Shown: positions 45,124-54,099 of the stretch, one piece after another
Position numbering within the stretch: position 1 is the stretch's first letter
Layout: each line of letters begins with the position of its first letter
NCBI RefSeq assembly: GCF_001423085.1
Contig: NZ_LMNU01000046.1
Coordinates: forward strand, 1-64,000
Length of the DNA stretch: 64,000 bases
Direction of reading: 5' to 3'
Source of the DNA: Methylobacterium sp. Leaf125
GTDB taxonomy: Bacteria; Pseudomonadota; Alphaproteobacteria; Rhizobiales; Beijerinckiaceae
The notes under the pieces: generated by a model
Databases searched by the model: none
The model's input: the letters and a program-made list of their open reading frames with translations, nothing else
What the model was told of the DNA's origin: nothing
Made by a program: the position numbers and the translations under genes

Positions 45124-46017
45124 TCAGCGCGACCGCTCGGTCTTGATGACGAAGCGGGCCACGATCGAGAGGGCGAGGATCGTGACGGTGATCAGGAGGG
45201 CGCCGGCCCAGGCGAGCTGCTGCCAGTTCGCATAGGGCGAGAGGGCGAACTGGTAGATCATCACGGGCAGATTCGGCACGCCGCCCATCAGGTTGGGGGC
45301 GAACCAGCTGTTGTTGTTGAGCGCGGTGAAGAGCAGCGGCGCGGTCTCGCCGGCGATGCGGGCCAGCGCCAGGATGATGCCCGTGACGATGCCGGCGCTG
45401 GCGCCGCGCCAGGTGATGCTCTTGATGACGATCGACGGCGGGGCGCCCAGGGCCGCGCCGGCCTCGCGCAGGGTCGAGGGCACAAGGCGCAGCATGTCCT
45501 CGGTGGTGCGCACGATCACCGGCGTCGCGATGATGGCCAGGGCCACCGCGCCGGCCCAGCCCGAGTAGGAGCCCATCGGGCGCACCATCAGCGTGTAGAC
45601 GAACAGGCCGATGAGGATCGACGGCGCCGAGAGCAGGATGTCGTTGAGGAAGCGGATGACGTCGGCGACCTTCGAGTTGCGGCCGTACTCGGCCAGGAAC
45701 GTCCCCGCCATCACGCCCACGGGCGTCGCCACCAGGATGGCCAGGAGGGTCATCACCAGGCTGCCGAGGATCGCGTTGGCGATGCCGCCGCCCTCGGAGC
45801 CGGGCCCCGGCGTCGGGGCGGTGAAGAGGGTCGGCGAGAAGCCCTGGATGCCCTCGATCACCAGCATGAACAGGATCGAGCCGAGCACGACGATGCCCAC
45901 CAGCGTGGCGATCGTGCTCGCCAGGATCAGCGCCCGGTCGGCGATCCGGCGACCGGAACGGACCCGGCTGACGCGGGCCGGGGCGGCGGTGGTGGCGAGG
46001 GGGTTCGCGGCGTCCAT
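45124..46017 (-). CDS. pstA: phosphate ABC transporter permease PstA
   Basis: 297 residues with six membrane spans and the permease loop motif AGAALGAPPSIVIKSITWRG (about 217-236). The inner-membrane partner of PstC; the two form the phosphate channel. 33 bases separate it from pstC. Confidence 0.96.
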   Translation of the reverse strand: MDAANPLATTAAPARVSRVRSGRRIADRALILASTIATLVGIVVLGSILFMLVIEGIQGFSPTLFTAPTPGPGSEGGGIANAILGSLVMTLLAILVATPVGVMAGTFLAEYGRNSKVADVIRFLNDILLSAPSILIGLFVYTLMVRPMGSYSGWAGAVALAIIATPVIVRTTEDMLRLVPSTLREAGAALGAPPSIVIKSITWRGASAGIVTGIILALARIAGETAPLLFTALNNNSWFAPNLMGGVPNLPVMIYQFALSPYANWQQLAWAGALLITVTILALSIVARFVIKTERSR

Positions 46018-46050
46018 GATGCGGCTCCTGACGTCTCGGTGAGGCTGGCC

Positions 46051-47025
46051 TCAGGCGACCTTCGCGCGGCGGGTGAGGAGGCGCGCGATGATCAGGACGA
46101 AGAAGGTGATGACGAAGAGGATGCAGCCGAGCGCCATCAGGGAGTTCAGCTGCAGGCCGTCGGCCTCGTTGAACTCGTTGGCGATGCGCGAGGCGATGGT
46201 GGAGCCCGGGTCGAAGACCGAGCCCGAGAGGCGGTTGGCGTTGCCGATCACGAAGGTCACCGCCATGGTCTCGCCGAGGGCCCGGCCGAGGCCCAGCATG
46301 ATGGCGCCGATGATGGAGACCGAGGCCTGGGGCACCAGCACGTGGCGCACCACCTCCCAGGTGGTGCAGCCGATGCCGTAGGCGCTCTCCCGCAGCACGG
46401 TCGGGATCTGATCGAGCATGTCGCGGGTGATCGAGGCCACGAAGGGCACGATCATGATGGCCAGGATGATGCCGGCGGTGAGGATGCCGACGCCCGAGGG
46501 GACGCGGGCATAGAACAGGGTGCCGACGATCGGCATGCCCTCGACCAGGTTCGACACCGGCACCTGCACGAAGCGGGCGAAGAGCGGGGCGAACACGAAC
46601 AGGCCCCACATGCCGTAGATGATGCTCGGCACCGAGGCGAGGAGCTCGATGGTCATCGAGACAGGCTTGCGGGCCCAGCCGGGGCAGAGCTGCGTCAGGT
46701 AGATGGCGATGCCCAGCGAGAGCGGTACGCCGATCAGCAGGGCGAGGACGGCCGAGGCCAGGGTCCCGACGATGGCCACGAGGCCGCCGTACTGCTCCTG
46801 CCCGATGTTCCAGACGGTGGAGGTGATGAAGCCGAAGCCGAATTGCTGGAAGGCCGGCCAAGCGCCGTACGCGATGGAGGCCAGGATGCCGGCGAGGACC
46901 AGGAGCACCAGGAACGCCGCGCCGTAGGAGGCCGCGCGGAACAGGCTGTCGCCGAGGCCGCCGGGCGTCTTGCGGGCCGAGGCGCGGTCCCGCGTCAGGG
47001 CGATCTGGTCAGTCAAGGCGGCCAT
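46051..47025 (-). CDS. pstC: phosphate ABC transporter permease PstC
   Basis: 324 residues with six or seven spans. The conserved ELLASVPSIIYGMWGLFVFA (about 127-146) and the permease loop ESAYGIGCTTWEVVRHVLVP are typical of PstC. It lies downstream of pstS with a 280-base gap that contains repeats and a strong hairpin, so its expression may be set lower than that of pstS. Confidence 0.96.
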   Translation of the reverse strand: MAALTDQIALTRDRASARKTPGGLGDSLFRAASYGAAFLVLLVLAGILASIAYGAWPAFQQFGFGFITSTVWNIGQEQYGGLVAIVGTLASAVLALLIGVPLSLGIAIYLTQLCPGWARKPVSMTIELLASVPSIIYGMWGLFVFAPLFARFVQVPVSNLVEGMPIVGTLFYARVPSGVGILTAGIILAIMIVPFVASITRDMLDQIPTVLRESAYGIGCTTWEVVRHVLVPQASVSIIGAIMLGLGRALGETMAVTFVIGNANRLSGSVFDPGSTIASRIANEFNEADGLQLNSLMALGCILFVITFFVLIIARLLTRRAKVA

Positions 47026-47217
47026 CCGAATGTCTTCTCTTCACCGGGCGGCGTCCTACCCTGCGCCGGTCGCCGGCGCGAGAGGGGATCACCGGTTCGT
47101 TGCCAGGGGGTGGCGAAACGGAGGGGGTGGCGAAAGGGGGTGGCGAAGGGGGAGCCCGGCATCGCGACGCCGGGTCCGTCGGTCGCTGTCACGGGGGGCG
47201 GTGGCTCGCCCCCCTGG

Positions 47218-47242
47218 CCCCGCGGGCGGAGCGCCCGCGGGG
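47218..47242 (-). terminator. hairpin in the pstS-pstC gap
   Basis: CCCCGCGGGCG (47218-47228) and CGCCCGCGGGG (47232-47242) are a perfect 11-bp stem with a GAG loop. Without a T-tract it is more likely a processing or partial-termination structure that keeps pstS mRNA more abundant than pstCAB. Confidence 0.5.
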
Positions 47243-47258
47243 TTCGGCCTCACCCGTC

Positions 47259-47334
47259 GAGGACGGGCTTACAGGGTGAGGACGGGCTTACCTGTTGAAG
47301 ACAGGCTTACATATTGAAGACGGGCTTGCCGTCC
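47259..47334 (-). repeat. four 19-bp tandem units at the 3' end of pstS
   Basis: On the plus strand the units start at 47259, 47278, 47297 and 47316; each contains GA(G/A)GAC(G/A)GGCTT. The fourth is inside the last PstS codons and the third holds the stop; each of the first three carries a TAA in the same register when read from pstS. They look like decayed duplications of the end of the gene. Confidence 0.8.
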
Positions 47335-48344
47335 TTGCCCTTGATCTCCTTCCACGCGTCGTGGATCTGGCTGACGACGTTGTCGGGCAGCGGCACGTAG
47401 TCGAGGTCGGTGGCGAGCTTGTCGCCGTTCTTGTAGGCCCAGTCGAAGAACTTCAGCACTTCGGCGGTGCGGGCCGCGTCGGCCGGGTCCTTGTGGACCA
47501 GGATGAAGGTGGCGGCGGTGATCGGCCAGGCGCCCTCACCGCCCTCGTTGGTCAGCGAGATGCCGAAGCCGGGGGCGGCTTTCCAGTCGGCGCTGGCGGC
47601 CGCGGCCTGGAAGGCCTTGTCGTCGGGCTGCGGGAACTTGCCGGCCTTGTTCTGGATCAGGGCGTAGCTCAGCTTGTTCTGCTTGGCGTAGGCCGACTCG
47701 ACGTAGCCGATGGCGTTCGGGACCTGCTTGACGGTGGCGGTGACGCCCTCGTTGCCCTTGCCGCCCTGCCCCACCGGCCAGCTGATCGTAGTGGCCGCGC
47801 CGTAGTCCTTCTTCCAGGGCTCGGAGACCTGGGAGAGGTAAGTGGTGAAGATGTTGGTCGTGCCCGAGGCATCCGAACGGTAGACCGGGGTGATGTTGGC
47901 GTCGGGGAGCTTCAGCCCCTCGTTCAGCTTGGCGATCTTGGCGTCCGACCACTTGGCGATCTTGCCGGCATAGATCTCGGCGATGACCTCGCCGGTGAGC
48001 TTCAGCTTGCCGGGCTCGATGCCCGGGATGTTCACCACGGTGACCACGCCGCCCATGACGGTCGGGAACTGGACGAGGCCGTCCTTGTCCAGGGCGGGGC
48101 CCTTCAGCGGCGCGTCGGTGGCGCCGAAATCGACGGTCTTGGCCTGGATCTGCTTGATGCCGCCGCCCGAGCCGATGGACTGGTAGTTCAGTCCGAGGCC
48201 GCTCTCCTTGCGGTAGGCCTCGGCCCACTTGGAGTAGATCGGGAATGGGAAGGTGGCGCCGGCGCCGGTGATCTCGGCCGCCTGCGCGGGGGCGAGGGTG
48301 GCGAGGCCGAGGCCCACGAGGGCGGCGAGGGTCGTAAACTTCAT
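47307..48344 (-). CDS. pstS: phosphate-binding periplasmic protein PstS
   Basis: 345 residues with signal peptide (LAALVGLGLATLAPAQAAE). The start of the mature protein, ITGAGATFPFPIYSKW, then SIGSGGGIKQI, DFGATDAPL and SDASGTTNIFT are phosphate-binding loops of PstS. It delivers phosphate to PstCA. GGAGACC precedes the ATG at 48344. A three-unit Pho box lies about 95 bases upstream, so PhoB should induce it in phosphate starvation. Confidence 0.97.
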   Translation of the reverse strand: MKFTTLAALVGLGLATLAPAQAAEITGAGATFPFPIYSKWAEAYRKESGLGLNYQSIGSGGGIKQIQAKTVDFGATDAPLKGPALDKDGLVQFPTVMGGVVTVVNIPGIEPGKLKLTGEVIAEIYAGKIAKWSDAKIAKLNEGLKLPDANITPVYRSDASGTTNIFTTYLSQVSEPWKKDYGAATTISWPVGQGGKGNEGVTATVKQVPNAIGYVESAYAKQNKLSYALIQNKAGKFPQPDDKAFQAAAASADWKAAPGFGISLTNEGGEGAWPITAATFILVHKDPADAARTAEVLKFFDWAYKNGDKLATDLDYVPLPDNVVSQIHDAWKEIKGKDGKPVFNM

Positions 48345-48682
48345 CTGTGGTCTCCTCGAGGAGCGCGCATCGGCCTGCGGGCGGTGCCCTGGAGCCGTTG
48401 TGCACCGCGCCATACGGTCGGTTGGACCAAGGCGGTATGACGATTGCACGACAGTTCGATGACAAAGCCCGGGACGCGGGCGGGACGGCGGCGGCCTGCG
48501 CGGTTTTCCGGGGATGACGGGCCGGCGACCGGCCGCCGTCGCCGCCTTGAATCGGGGTTCGCCGGGGGCTATCGCCGGGGCCGCGGGCGAGTCGCTGCCG
48601 GTCGAGGCCTCGATCGGGACGGCGCGCCGCCGGGTGCGGACGTGCGGCGCCCGATCCCCGACCGTGCCTCAAGGGATGCCCC
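48345..48682. other. intergenic region with Pho box
   Basis: Between the divergent pstS and CoA lyase genes. It holds the Pho box at 48437-48465. The rest is GC-rich and shows no convincing gene. Confidence 0.55.
48437..48465 (-). promoter_or_regulatory. Pho box (three half-sites) upstream of pstS
   Basis: On the minus strand TTGTCAT, CGAA, CTGTCGT, GCAA, TCGTCAT: three 7-bp half-sites of the CTGTCAT type with the 4-base spacing and 11-base period of PhoB sites. Confidence 0.85.
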
Positions 48683-49570
48683 ATGACCGAGATCCGCCCG
48701 CGCCGCAGCGTCCTGGCCATGCCGGGGTCGAATCCGCGCCTCCTCGTGAAGGCGCGCACGCTCCCCACCGACGTGGTGATGATCGACCTCGAGGATGGGG
48801 TGGCACCCGAGACCCGCGCCGCGACGCGCGAGGCCGTGGCCCGCGCCGTGTCCGAGGGCGGCTTCGGGCCGCGCGAGGTCGTGGTGCGGATCAACGCCCT
48901 CGACACGCCGTACGGCGAGGACGACCTCGCCGCCATCGCGCCGGCCGGGCCGGACGCGATCGTGGTGCCGAAGGTGACGGGGGCGGATGCCCTGGTGGCC
49001 GTGGGCTCGCGCCTGCGCCGCCTCGGCGCCCCGGACCGGACCCGGACCTGGGCGATGATCGAGAGCCCGATGGCGATCCTGCACCTCGCCGACATCGCCA
49101 GCTCGGCCCGGGACGTCGACACCCGGCTCGCCTGCCTCATGGTGGGGCCGAACGATCTCGCCAAGGCCAGCCGGCTGCGCCTCGGCGTGCCGGGCCGCCC
49201 GGCCCTGCTGCCCTGGCTGATGAGCGTGATCGCCGCCGGGCGCGCCTACGAGATCGACGTGATCGACGGCATCTACAACGACTTTCGCGATGCGGAAGGC
49301 TTCGCAGCCGAGTGCGCGCAGGGCCGCGATTGCGGCTTCGACGGCAAGATGCTGATCCATCCCGACCAGATCGCCCCGGCCAACGCCGCCTTCGGCCCCG
49401 ACGCGGCCGAGATCGCCTGGGCCCGGCGCATCCTCGCCGCCTTCGCCGAGCCGGAGAACCGCACCCGCGGCGTCATCGGCCTCGACGGCAAGATGGTGGA
49501 GCGCCTGCACGCCGCGGAGGCGACGCGGACCGTGGCCCTGGCCGACGCCATCGCGGCCCGGACGGCGTGA
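48683..49570 (+). CDS. CoA ester lyase (CitE/malyl-CoA lyase-like)
   Basis: 295 residues of the HpcH/HpaI aldolase-citrate lyase beta family: RRSVLAMPGSNPRLLVKA at the start, DVVMIDLEDGVAPE (metal/active site), VVRINALDTPYGEDD, AMIESPMAILHLADI and GFDGKMLIHPDQIAPAN. Such enzymes cleave or hydrolyse malyl-CoA, methylmalyl-CoA or citramalyl-CoA. In methylotrophs the main malyl-CoA lyase lies in the serine-cycle cluster, which is not here, so this is a paralogue of unknown substrate, perhaps a thioesterase. Its stop overlaps the start of dut. Confidence 0.88.
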   Translation: MTEIRPRRSVLAMPGSNPRLLVKARTLPTDVVMIDLEDGVAPETRAATREAVARAVSEGGFGPREVVVRINALDTPYGEDDLAAIAPAGPDAIVVPKVTGADALVAVGSRLRRLGAPDRTRTWAMIESPMAILHLADIASSARDVDTRLACLMVGPNDLAKASRLRLGVPGRPALLPWLMSVIAAGRAYEIDVIDGIYNDFRDAEGFAAECAQGRDCGFDGKMLIHPDQIAPANAAFGPDAAEIAWARRILAAFAEPENRTRGVIGLDGKMVERLHAAEATRTVALADAIAARTA

Positions 49571-50058
49571 GCGCGGCCCTCGCCGTCGAGATCCGCCTCC
49601 TCGACGGCCGCCTCTCCGGCTGGGGCTTCCCGCGCTGGGGCTCGGCGGCCGCCGCGGGCCTCGACCTGCATGCCTGCCTCGAAACCGAGCTCGAGCTGGC
49701 GCCCCAGGGCCCGCCGGCCCTGATCCCGGCGGGCTTCAGCCTGGCGATCCGCGACCCGGGCTGGTGCGGACTGGTCTTCCCGCGCTCCGGGCTCGGCCAT
49801 CGCGAGGGCCTCGTCCTCGGCAACGGCACCGGCGTGATCGACGCCGATTACGAGGGGCCGCTGATGATCTCGGCCTGGAACCGCAATCCCGGCGGGGCCG
49901 GCCTGCGCATCGCGCCCGGCGACCGCATCGCCCAGCTCGTCTTCACCCGCGTGACCCGGCCGACGCTGACGATTCGCGAGGGCGCCGATGACGCGGCGCC
50001 GCCCGGGGAAGCCGGCAGCCGCGGCACCGGCGGCTTCGGCTCCACCGGGCGCCGCTGA
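49567..50058 (+). CDS. dut: dUTP diphosphatase
   Basis: Hydrolyses dUTP to dUMP, keeping uracil out of DNA; a cytoplasmic homotrimer. 163 residues with all five motifs: AGLDLHA, PRSGLGHREG, GNGTGVIDADYEGPL, GDRIAQLVF and the C-terminal GSRGTGGFGSTG that closes over the substrate. The GTG start shares GTGA with the stop of the lyase gene, so the two are translationally coupled. Confidence 0.93.
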   Translation: MSAALAVEIRLLDGRLSGWGFPRWGSAAAAGLDLHACLETELELAPQGPPALIPAGFSLAIRDPGWCGLVFPRSGLGHREGLVLGNGTGVIDADYEGPLMISAWNRNPGGAGLRIAPGDRIAQLVFTRVTRPTLTIREGADDAAPPGEAGSRGTGGFGSTGRR

Positions 50059-50068
50059 GGCCTGCGCC

Positions 50069-50275
50069 TCACACGATGCCGCTGCCCTCAAAGGGCCAGG
50101 GTCGGCCGAGCCGGGCGGCGACCTTCTCGGGCGCGTGGCCGACCGCGGCCACGGCGGCCTCGACCTCCTCGCGCGGCACCTCGAAGCGGCGGGCCCAGTA
50201 GGCCAGGGTCCAGGGCTCCGAGACGTTGACGGTGGCGGGCTCGTGGTCGTTGTCGGGGGTCGCGCTGCTGCTCAT
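50069..50275 (-). CDS. DUF3606 small protein
   Basis: 68 residues: EPWTLAYWARRFEVPREEVE continues into AAVAAVGHAPEKVAARLGRP, the helical pattern of DUF3606 proteins, a small family of alphaproteobacterial unknowns. Start at the ATG at 50275. It converges with dut (10 bases apart) and diverges from the flagellar operon. Confidence 0.75.
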   Translation of the reverse strand: MSSSATPDNDHEPATVNVSEPWTLAYWARRFEVPREEVEAAVAAVGHAPEKVAARLGRPWPFEGSGIV

Positions 50276-50425
50276 GGCGTGTCTCGCTGCGGTGTCGGGT
50301 CCCTCCCTAACGCGCGGCCCGGCCGACGGTGCGTTTTCCCGCGCATCATCCATCCAGCCCCGCGCAAGCCATCCTGCGTAGGTCGGCGGCATCGGATTCC
50401 ACATCCCCATCGGAGGCTTTGAGCC

Positions 50426-51298
50426 TTGGGCGTTCTGATCGGCCTCGTCATCGCAATCGGCTGCATGCTCGGCGGCTTCGTCGCCATGGGCGGCCACCTC
50501 GTCGTGCTCTGGCAGCCCTGGGAGTTCGTCATCATCGGCGGCATGGGCGCCGGCACCTTCGTCATGGCCAACCCGATGAAGACGGTGGTCGACACGGGCA
50601 AGGCCAGCCTCGACGCCCTCACCGGCAAGGTGCCCAAGCGCAAGGACTACCTCGCCCTCCTGGGCCTGCTGCACGCCCTGATCCGCGAGCTGAAGACCAA
50701 GCCCCGCAACGAGGTCGAGCCGCATCTCGACGACCCGGCCAATTCGGAGATCTTCAAGGCCTACCCGGACGTGGCCAAGAACGCCGACCTCGTGCTGTTC
50801 ATCTGCGACTATGCCCGCCTGATCCTGATCGGCAATGCCCGCGCCCACGAGATCGAGGCGCTGATGGACGAGGAGATCAGCGGCTACCGCAAGGACCGCC
50901 TCAAGCCCTACGGCGCCGTGACCACGGTGGCCGAGGCGATGCCGGCGCTGGGCATCGTGGCGGCGGTGCTCGGCATCGTGAAGGCGATGGGCGCCCTGGA
51001 CCAGTCGCCGCAGATCCTCGGCGGCCTCATCGGCGCCGCACTCGTGGGGACATTCTTCGGCGTGTTCATGTCCTACGGCGTGCTCGCCCCGTTCGCGATC
51101 AAGATCAAGACCATCCGCGAGAAGCAGAACCACGTCTACATCATCGTGAAGCAGAGCCTGATCGCCTACATGAGCGGAGCGGTGCCGCAGATCGCCGTCG
51201 AGCACGGACGCAAGGGCATCTCGCTCGGCGACCGTCCGACCATCGACGAGGTCGAGAACACCACCGTCACCGGCGGCGCGCAGCGGGAGGCCGCCTGA
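50426..51298 (+). CDS. motA: flagellar stator protein MotA
   Basis: 290 residues with four membrane spans: GVLIGLVIAIGCMLGGFVAM opens, WEFVIIGGMGAGTFVMAN follows, and the last pair contains AMPALGIVAAVLGIVKAMG and GTFFGVFMSYGVLAPFA. The cytoplasmic loop between spans 2 and 3 carries charged residues that meet FliG. With MotB it conducts the protons that drive rotation. It begins at TTG and heads the flagellar operon, 2 bases before fliM. Confidence 0.95.
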   Translation: MGVLIGLVIAIGCMLGGFVAMGGHLVVLWQPWEFVIIGGMGAGTFVMANPMKTVVDTGKASLDALTGKVPKRKDYLALLGLLHALIRELKTKPRNEVEPHLDDPANSEIFKAYPDVAKNADLVLFICDYARLILIGNARAHEIEALMDEEISGYRKDRLKPYGAVTTVAEAMPALGIVAAVLGIVKAMGALDQSPQILGGLIGAALVGTFFGVFMSYGVLAPFAIKIKTIREKQNHVYIIVKQSLIAYMSGAVPQIAVEHGRKGISLGDRPTIDEVENTTVTGGAQREAA

Positions 51299-51300
51299 GC

Positions 51301-52233
51301 ATGGACGGCCCCACCGGGAACGCCGCCGACATCCGCGCCCGCCTGATCGAGGCCGGGGGTCTGTCCCTCGACCGGATGCCGATGCTGAACGTGGTGTTCG
51401 ACCGGCTCACCTCGGGCTGCTCGGACAACCTCAAGCCCCTCGTCGCCTCGCCGGTCTACTTCACCTTCAACGGCTTCGCGAGCGGCCGCTTCGGCGAGAT
51501 GCTCGACGCCTACGAGAACAACGCGGTGGCGGGCATCTTCCACGCCCCCGAATGGGACAGCCACATCCTGGTCGGCCTCGACCGGGACTTCCTCTTCACC
51601 ATGGTGGAGGCCCTGTTCGGCAGCGACGGGGGCGAGCCGCCGGTGGAGGACGAGCGCGCCTTCTCCAGCCTCGAGATCCGGCTGGCGCAGACCATCCTCG
51701 AACAGGTCGGCCGCGCGCTCGAATCGTCGTTCTCCCTGGTCTCCGCGACGCCGTTCCGCCTGGAGCGGACCGAGACCCGGATGGAATTCGCCGTGATCGG
51801 CGGACGCAACAACAAGGCGGTGGAGGCCAAGTTCACGATCCAGGCGCTCAACCGCGGCGGCGAGATGTTCCTCATCCTGCCCCAGTCGGTGATCAACCCG
51901 ATGCGGCCGGCCCTATCCAAGGTGCTCACCGGCGACACGGCCGCCCGCGACCCGAAATGGACGCAGCAGATCGCCGCCGAGGTCCAGAAGGCGGAGGTCA
52001 CCCTGCGGGCGGTGCTCGAGGAGCGCCTGCTGACGCTGGGCGAGATCGCCGACCTCAAGGTCGGCCAGATCATCGGCCTCGACGCCACGCCGTCGACGCG
52101 GGTGAAGCTCGAGGGCAACGACCGCCCGCTGTTCTGGTGCCACATGGGCCAGGCCCAGGGCTCCTACGTGCTGCGGGTCGACGAGGCCATCGCACAGGAC
52201 AAGGAAGGCACACCCGATGACACCGTGGGTTGA
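51301..52233 (+). CDS. fliM: flagellar motor switch protein FliM
   Basis: 310 residues. The CheC-like middle domain (about 40-220) is followed by a C-terminal FliN-like (SpoA) domain that begins KAEVTLRAVLEERLLTLGEI and contains GQIIGLDATPSTRVKLEGND. It forms the C-ring with FliN and FliG. The N-terminal CheY-binding segment is not obvious, as in other rhizobial-type FliM. It overlaps the next gene by 17 bases. Confidence 0.93.
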   Translation: MDGPTGNAADIRARLIEAGGLSLDRMPMLNVVFDRLTSGCSDNLKPLVASPVYFTFNGFASGRFGEMLDAYENNAVAGIFHAPEWDSHILVGLDRDFLFTMVEALFGSDGGEPPVEDERAFSSLEIRLAQTILEQVGRALESSFSLVSATPFRLERTETRMEFAVIGGRNNKAVEAKFTIQALNRGGEMFLILPQSVINPMRPALSKVLTGDTAARDPKWTQQIAAEVQKAEVTLRAVLEERLLTLGEIADLKVGQIIGLDATPSTRVKLEGNDRPLFWCHMGQAQGSYVLRVDEAIAQDKEGTPDDTVG

Positions 52234-52516
52234 CACCATTCTGCTCGTGGCCCTGGTGGCGACGAGTGCCTGCGTGGTGCCGATGTACCTCAAGCTGAAG
52301 CGCCTCGACCGGACCCAGGCCGAGTACGGCCGCATCCTGACGCAGTCGGGCCAAGCCCTGGCCCAGGCGGGCGATGCGGTCCGCAACTTCAGCACCGAGG
52401 GACGCGAGATCCTGGAGGCCCTCGACCAGCGCATCGGCGAGGCGCGCCAGACCCTCGCCGAGCTGGAGGCCAGCCGACGCGATCTTGCGGCCACACGCGC
52501 CACCCAACTCGGCTGA
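52217..52516 (+). CDS. DUF6468-like flagellar-locus protein
   Basis: 99 residues: one N-terminal membrane span (TILLVALVATSACVVPMYLK) and a long cytoplasmic coiled coil (AEYGRILTQSGQALAQAGDA; GREILEALDQRIGEARQTLA). Similar short proteins lie between fliM and fliN in related bacteria and are grouped as DUF6468. The position suggests a link to the motor or stator, but the role is not known. It overlaps fliM. Confidence 0.8.
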   Translation: MTPWVDTILLVALVATSACVVPMYLKLKRLDRTQAEYGRILTQSGQALAQAGDAVRNFSTEGREILEALDQRIGEARQTLAELEASRRDLAATRATQLG

Positions 52517-52623
52517 GGCCGGCCGATCGGCTTGCGCCCCGGCCGACTTTCCCCGATCCTTTCCCTTCCGCTGCCAGACGACTCTTCCCCTGACGTTCGA
52601 TTGCAGCCCCTGACGAGCGGACG

Positions 52624-53025
52624 ATGAGCAACAGCCCCTTCGACGATGCGGACCTCGCGTCCACCGGCACCGCCCCGGTCTTTCCGACCGTTTCGCCGAC
52701 CGTCTCACCCGGCGTCGCCTCCGCGGGGCCGGAGGCGGGCGACGCGCGGATCGGCGATGGCCGCAACCTCGATTCGATCCTGCGCATCCCGGTGCTGATC
52801 CAGGTGGTCCTCGGCTCGGCGACGATGCCGGTGGCCAACCTGATGAAGCTCGGGCGCGGCGCCATCGTGCCCCTCGACCACCGGGTCGGCGAGCCCGTGG
52901 ACGTCACCGTCAACGGCCGCGTCGTGGCCCGGGGCGAGATCGTCGTGGTCGAGGAGGACAATTCCCGCTTTGGGGTCTCCCTGACCGAGATCGTCGGCCC
53001 GGCCGATGCCGGCCAGAACGGCTGA
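52624..53025 (+). CDS. fliN: flagellar motor switch protein FliN
   Basis: 133 residues: a variable 50-residue head, then the SpoA domain with ILRIPVLIQVVLGSATMPVA, LGRGAIVPLDHRVGEPVDVTV and GRVVARGEIVVVEEDNSRFG. It is the bottom of the C-ring and docks the export ATPase. The gap of 107 bases before it has no other gene. Confidence 0.94.
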   Translation: MSNSPFDDADLASTGTAPVFPTVSPTVSPGVASAGPEAGDARIGDGRNLDSILRIPVLIQVVLGSATMPVANLMKLGRGAIVPLDHRVGEPVDVTVNGRVVARGEIVVVEEDNSRFGVSLTEIVGPADAGQNG

Positions 53026-53035
53026 GGACGAACCC

Positions 53036-54073
53036 GTGGCGAGCGTGCCGATCCCCCACCGGACGCAGGGCGTCCTCCGGCACCTCAACCCCGTGGACGA
53101 GGTCGCGGCCCTGCTGCTCGCCATGGGCAAGCCGGCGGCCGGACGCCTGCTGAAATACTTCGATCCCGACGAGATCCGGCGCATCACGCGCTCCGCGACC
53201 CAGCTCGGCACCGTCAGCGCCCACCAGCTCGACGACATCGTCGAGATGTTCTCGCACGAGTTCGCCGCGGACGGGCGCCTCGTCGGCACCGCGTCGGAGG
53301 TGGAGAAGCTCCTCACCGGCCTGCTCCCCGCCGACCAGGTCGCCGAGATCCTGGCCGATGTCCGGGGCGACGCCACGCGCTCGGTCTGGGAGCGCCTGAC
53401 CACGGTCTCCGAGGGCGTGATCGCGAGCTACCTGATCAAGGAGCACCCCCAGACCGCGGCCCTCGTGCTGTCCCGCCTGAAGCCCGCGGCGGCCGCCAAG
53501 GTGATGGCCCACCTGCCCCAGCCCACCCGCAACACGGTGATGCGGCGGATGCTGAGCTTCAAGCCGGTCTGCGACGAGGTCATCGCCACCGTCGAGCGCG
53601 CCCTGCACGAGGACCTGCTCGCCAGCGGCGCCCGCAACGGCGGCGCCGACACCCACGCGAAGATGGCCGACATCATCAACAAGATGGAGCGGACCCAGAT
53701 CGACGAGGTGCTCACCAGCCTGTCCGAGTCGCGCCCGAAATCCGTGGAGATCCTGAAGGGCCTGCTCTTCACCTTCGACGACATCGTCAAGCTCCAGCCC
53801 CGGGCCCGGACCACGCTGTTCGACGCCGTGCCCAACGACCGCCTGGTCCTGGCGCTCAAGGGCACCGACGCCGAGTTCCGCAGCGTCATCCTCAGCGCCC
53901 TCTCCGCCCGCGTCCGCCGCATGGTCGAGCACGAGCTGAACGGCGGCGAGCCGGCGGCGCAGAAGGACGTGACGGAGGCCCGCCGCAGCATCACCGACCT
54001 CGCCCTCGAGATGGCCGGGCGCGGCGAGCTGGAAATCAATTCCGGGGACGAGGTCGAGGCCCTCGTCCGCTAG
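53036..54073 (+). CDS. fliG: flagellar motor switch protein FliG
   Basis: 345 residues with the N, middle and C domains. IKEHPQTAALVLSRLKPAAA (EHPQ motif, about 141-160) belongs to the middle domain. The C domain has the torque helix LFTFDDIVKLQPRARTTLFD (about 243-262), whose charged residues meet MotA. I chose the GTG at 53036, which has AGGA upstream; an ATG at 53006 would overlap fliN. Confidence 0.94.
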   Translation: MASVPIPHRTQGVLRHLNPVDEVAALLLAMGKPAAGRLLKYFDPDEIRRITRSATQLGTVSAHQLDDIVEMFSHEFAADGRLVGTASEVEKLLTGLLPADQVAEILADVRGDATRSVWERLTTVSEGVIASYLIKEHPQTAALVLSRLKPAAAAKVMAHLPQPTRNTVMRRMLSFKPVCDEVIATVERALHEDLLASGARNGGADTHAKMADIINKMERTQIDEVLTSLSESRPKSVEILKGLLFTFDDIVKLQPRARTTLFDAVPNDRLVLALKGTDAEFRSVILSALSARVRRMVEHELNGGEPAAQKDVTEARRSITDLALEMAGRGELEINSGDEVEALVR

Positions 54074-54099
54074 GGACGGAGGCCTGACCCGGCACCGCG

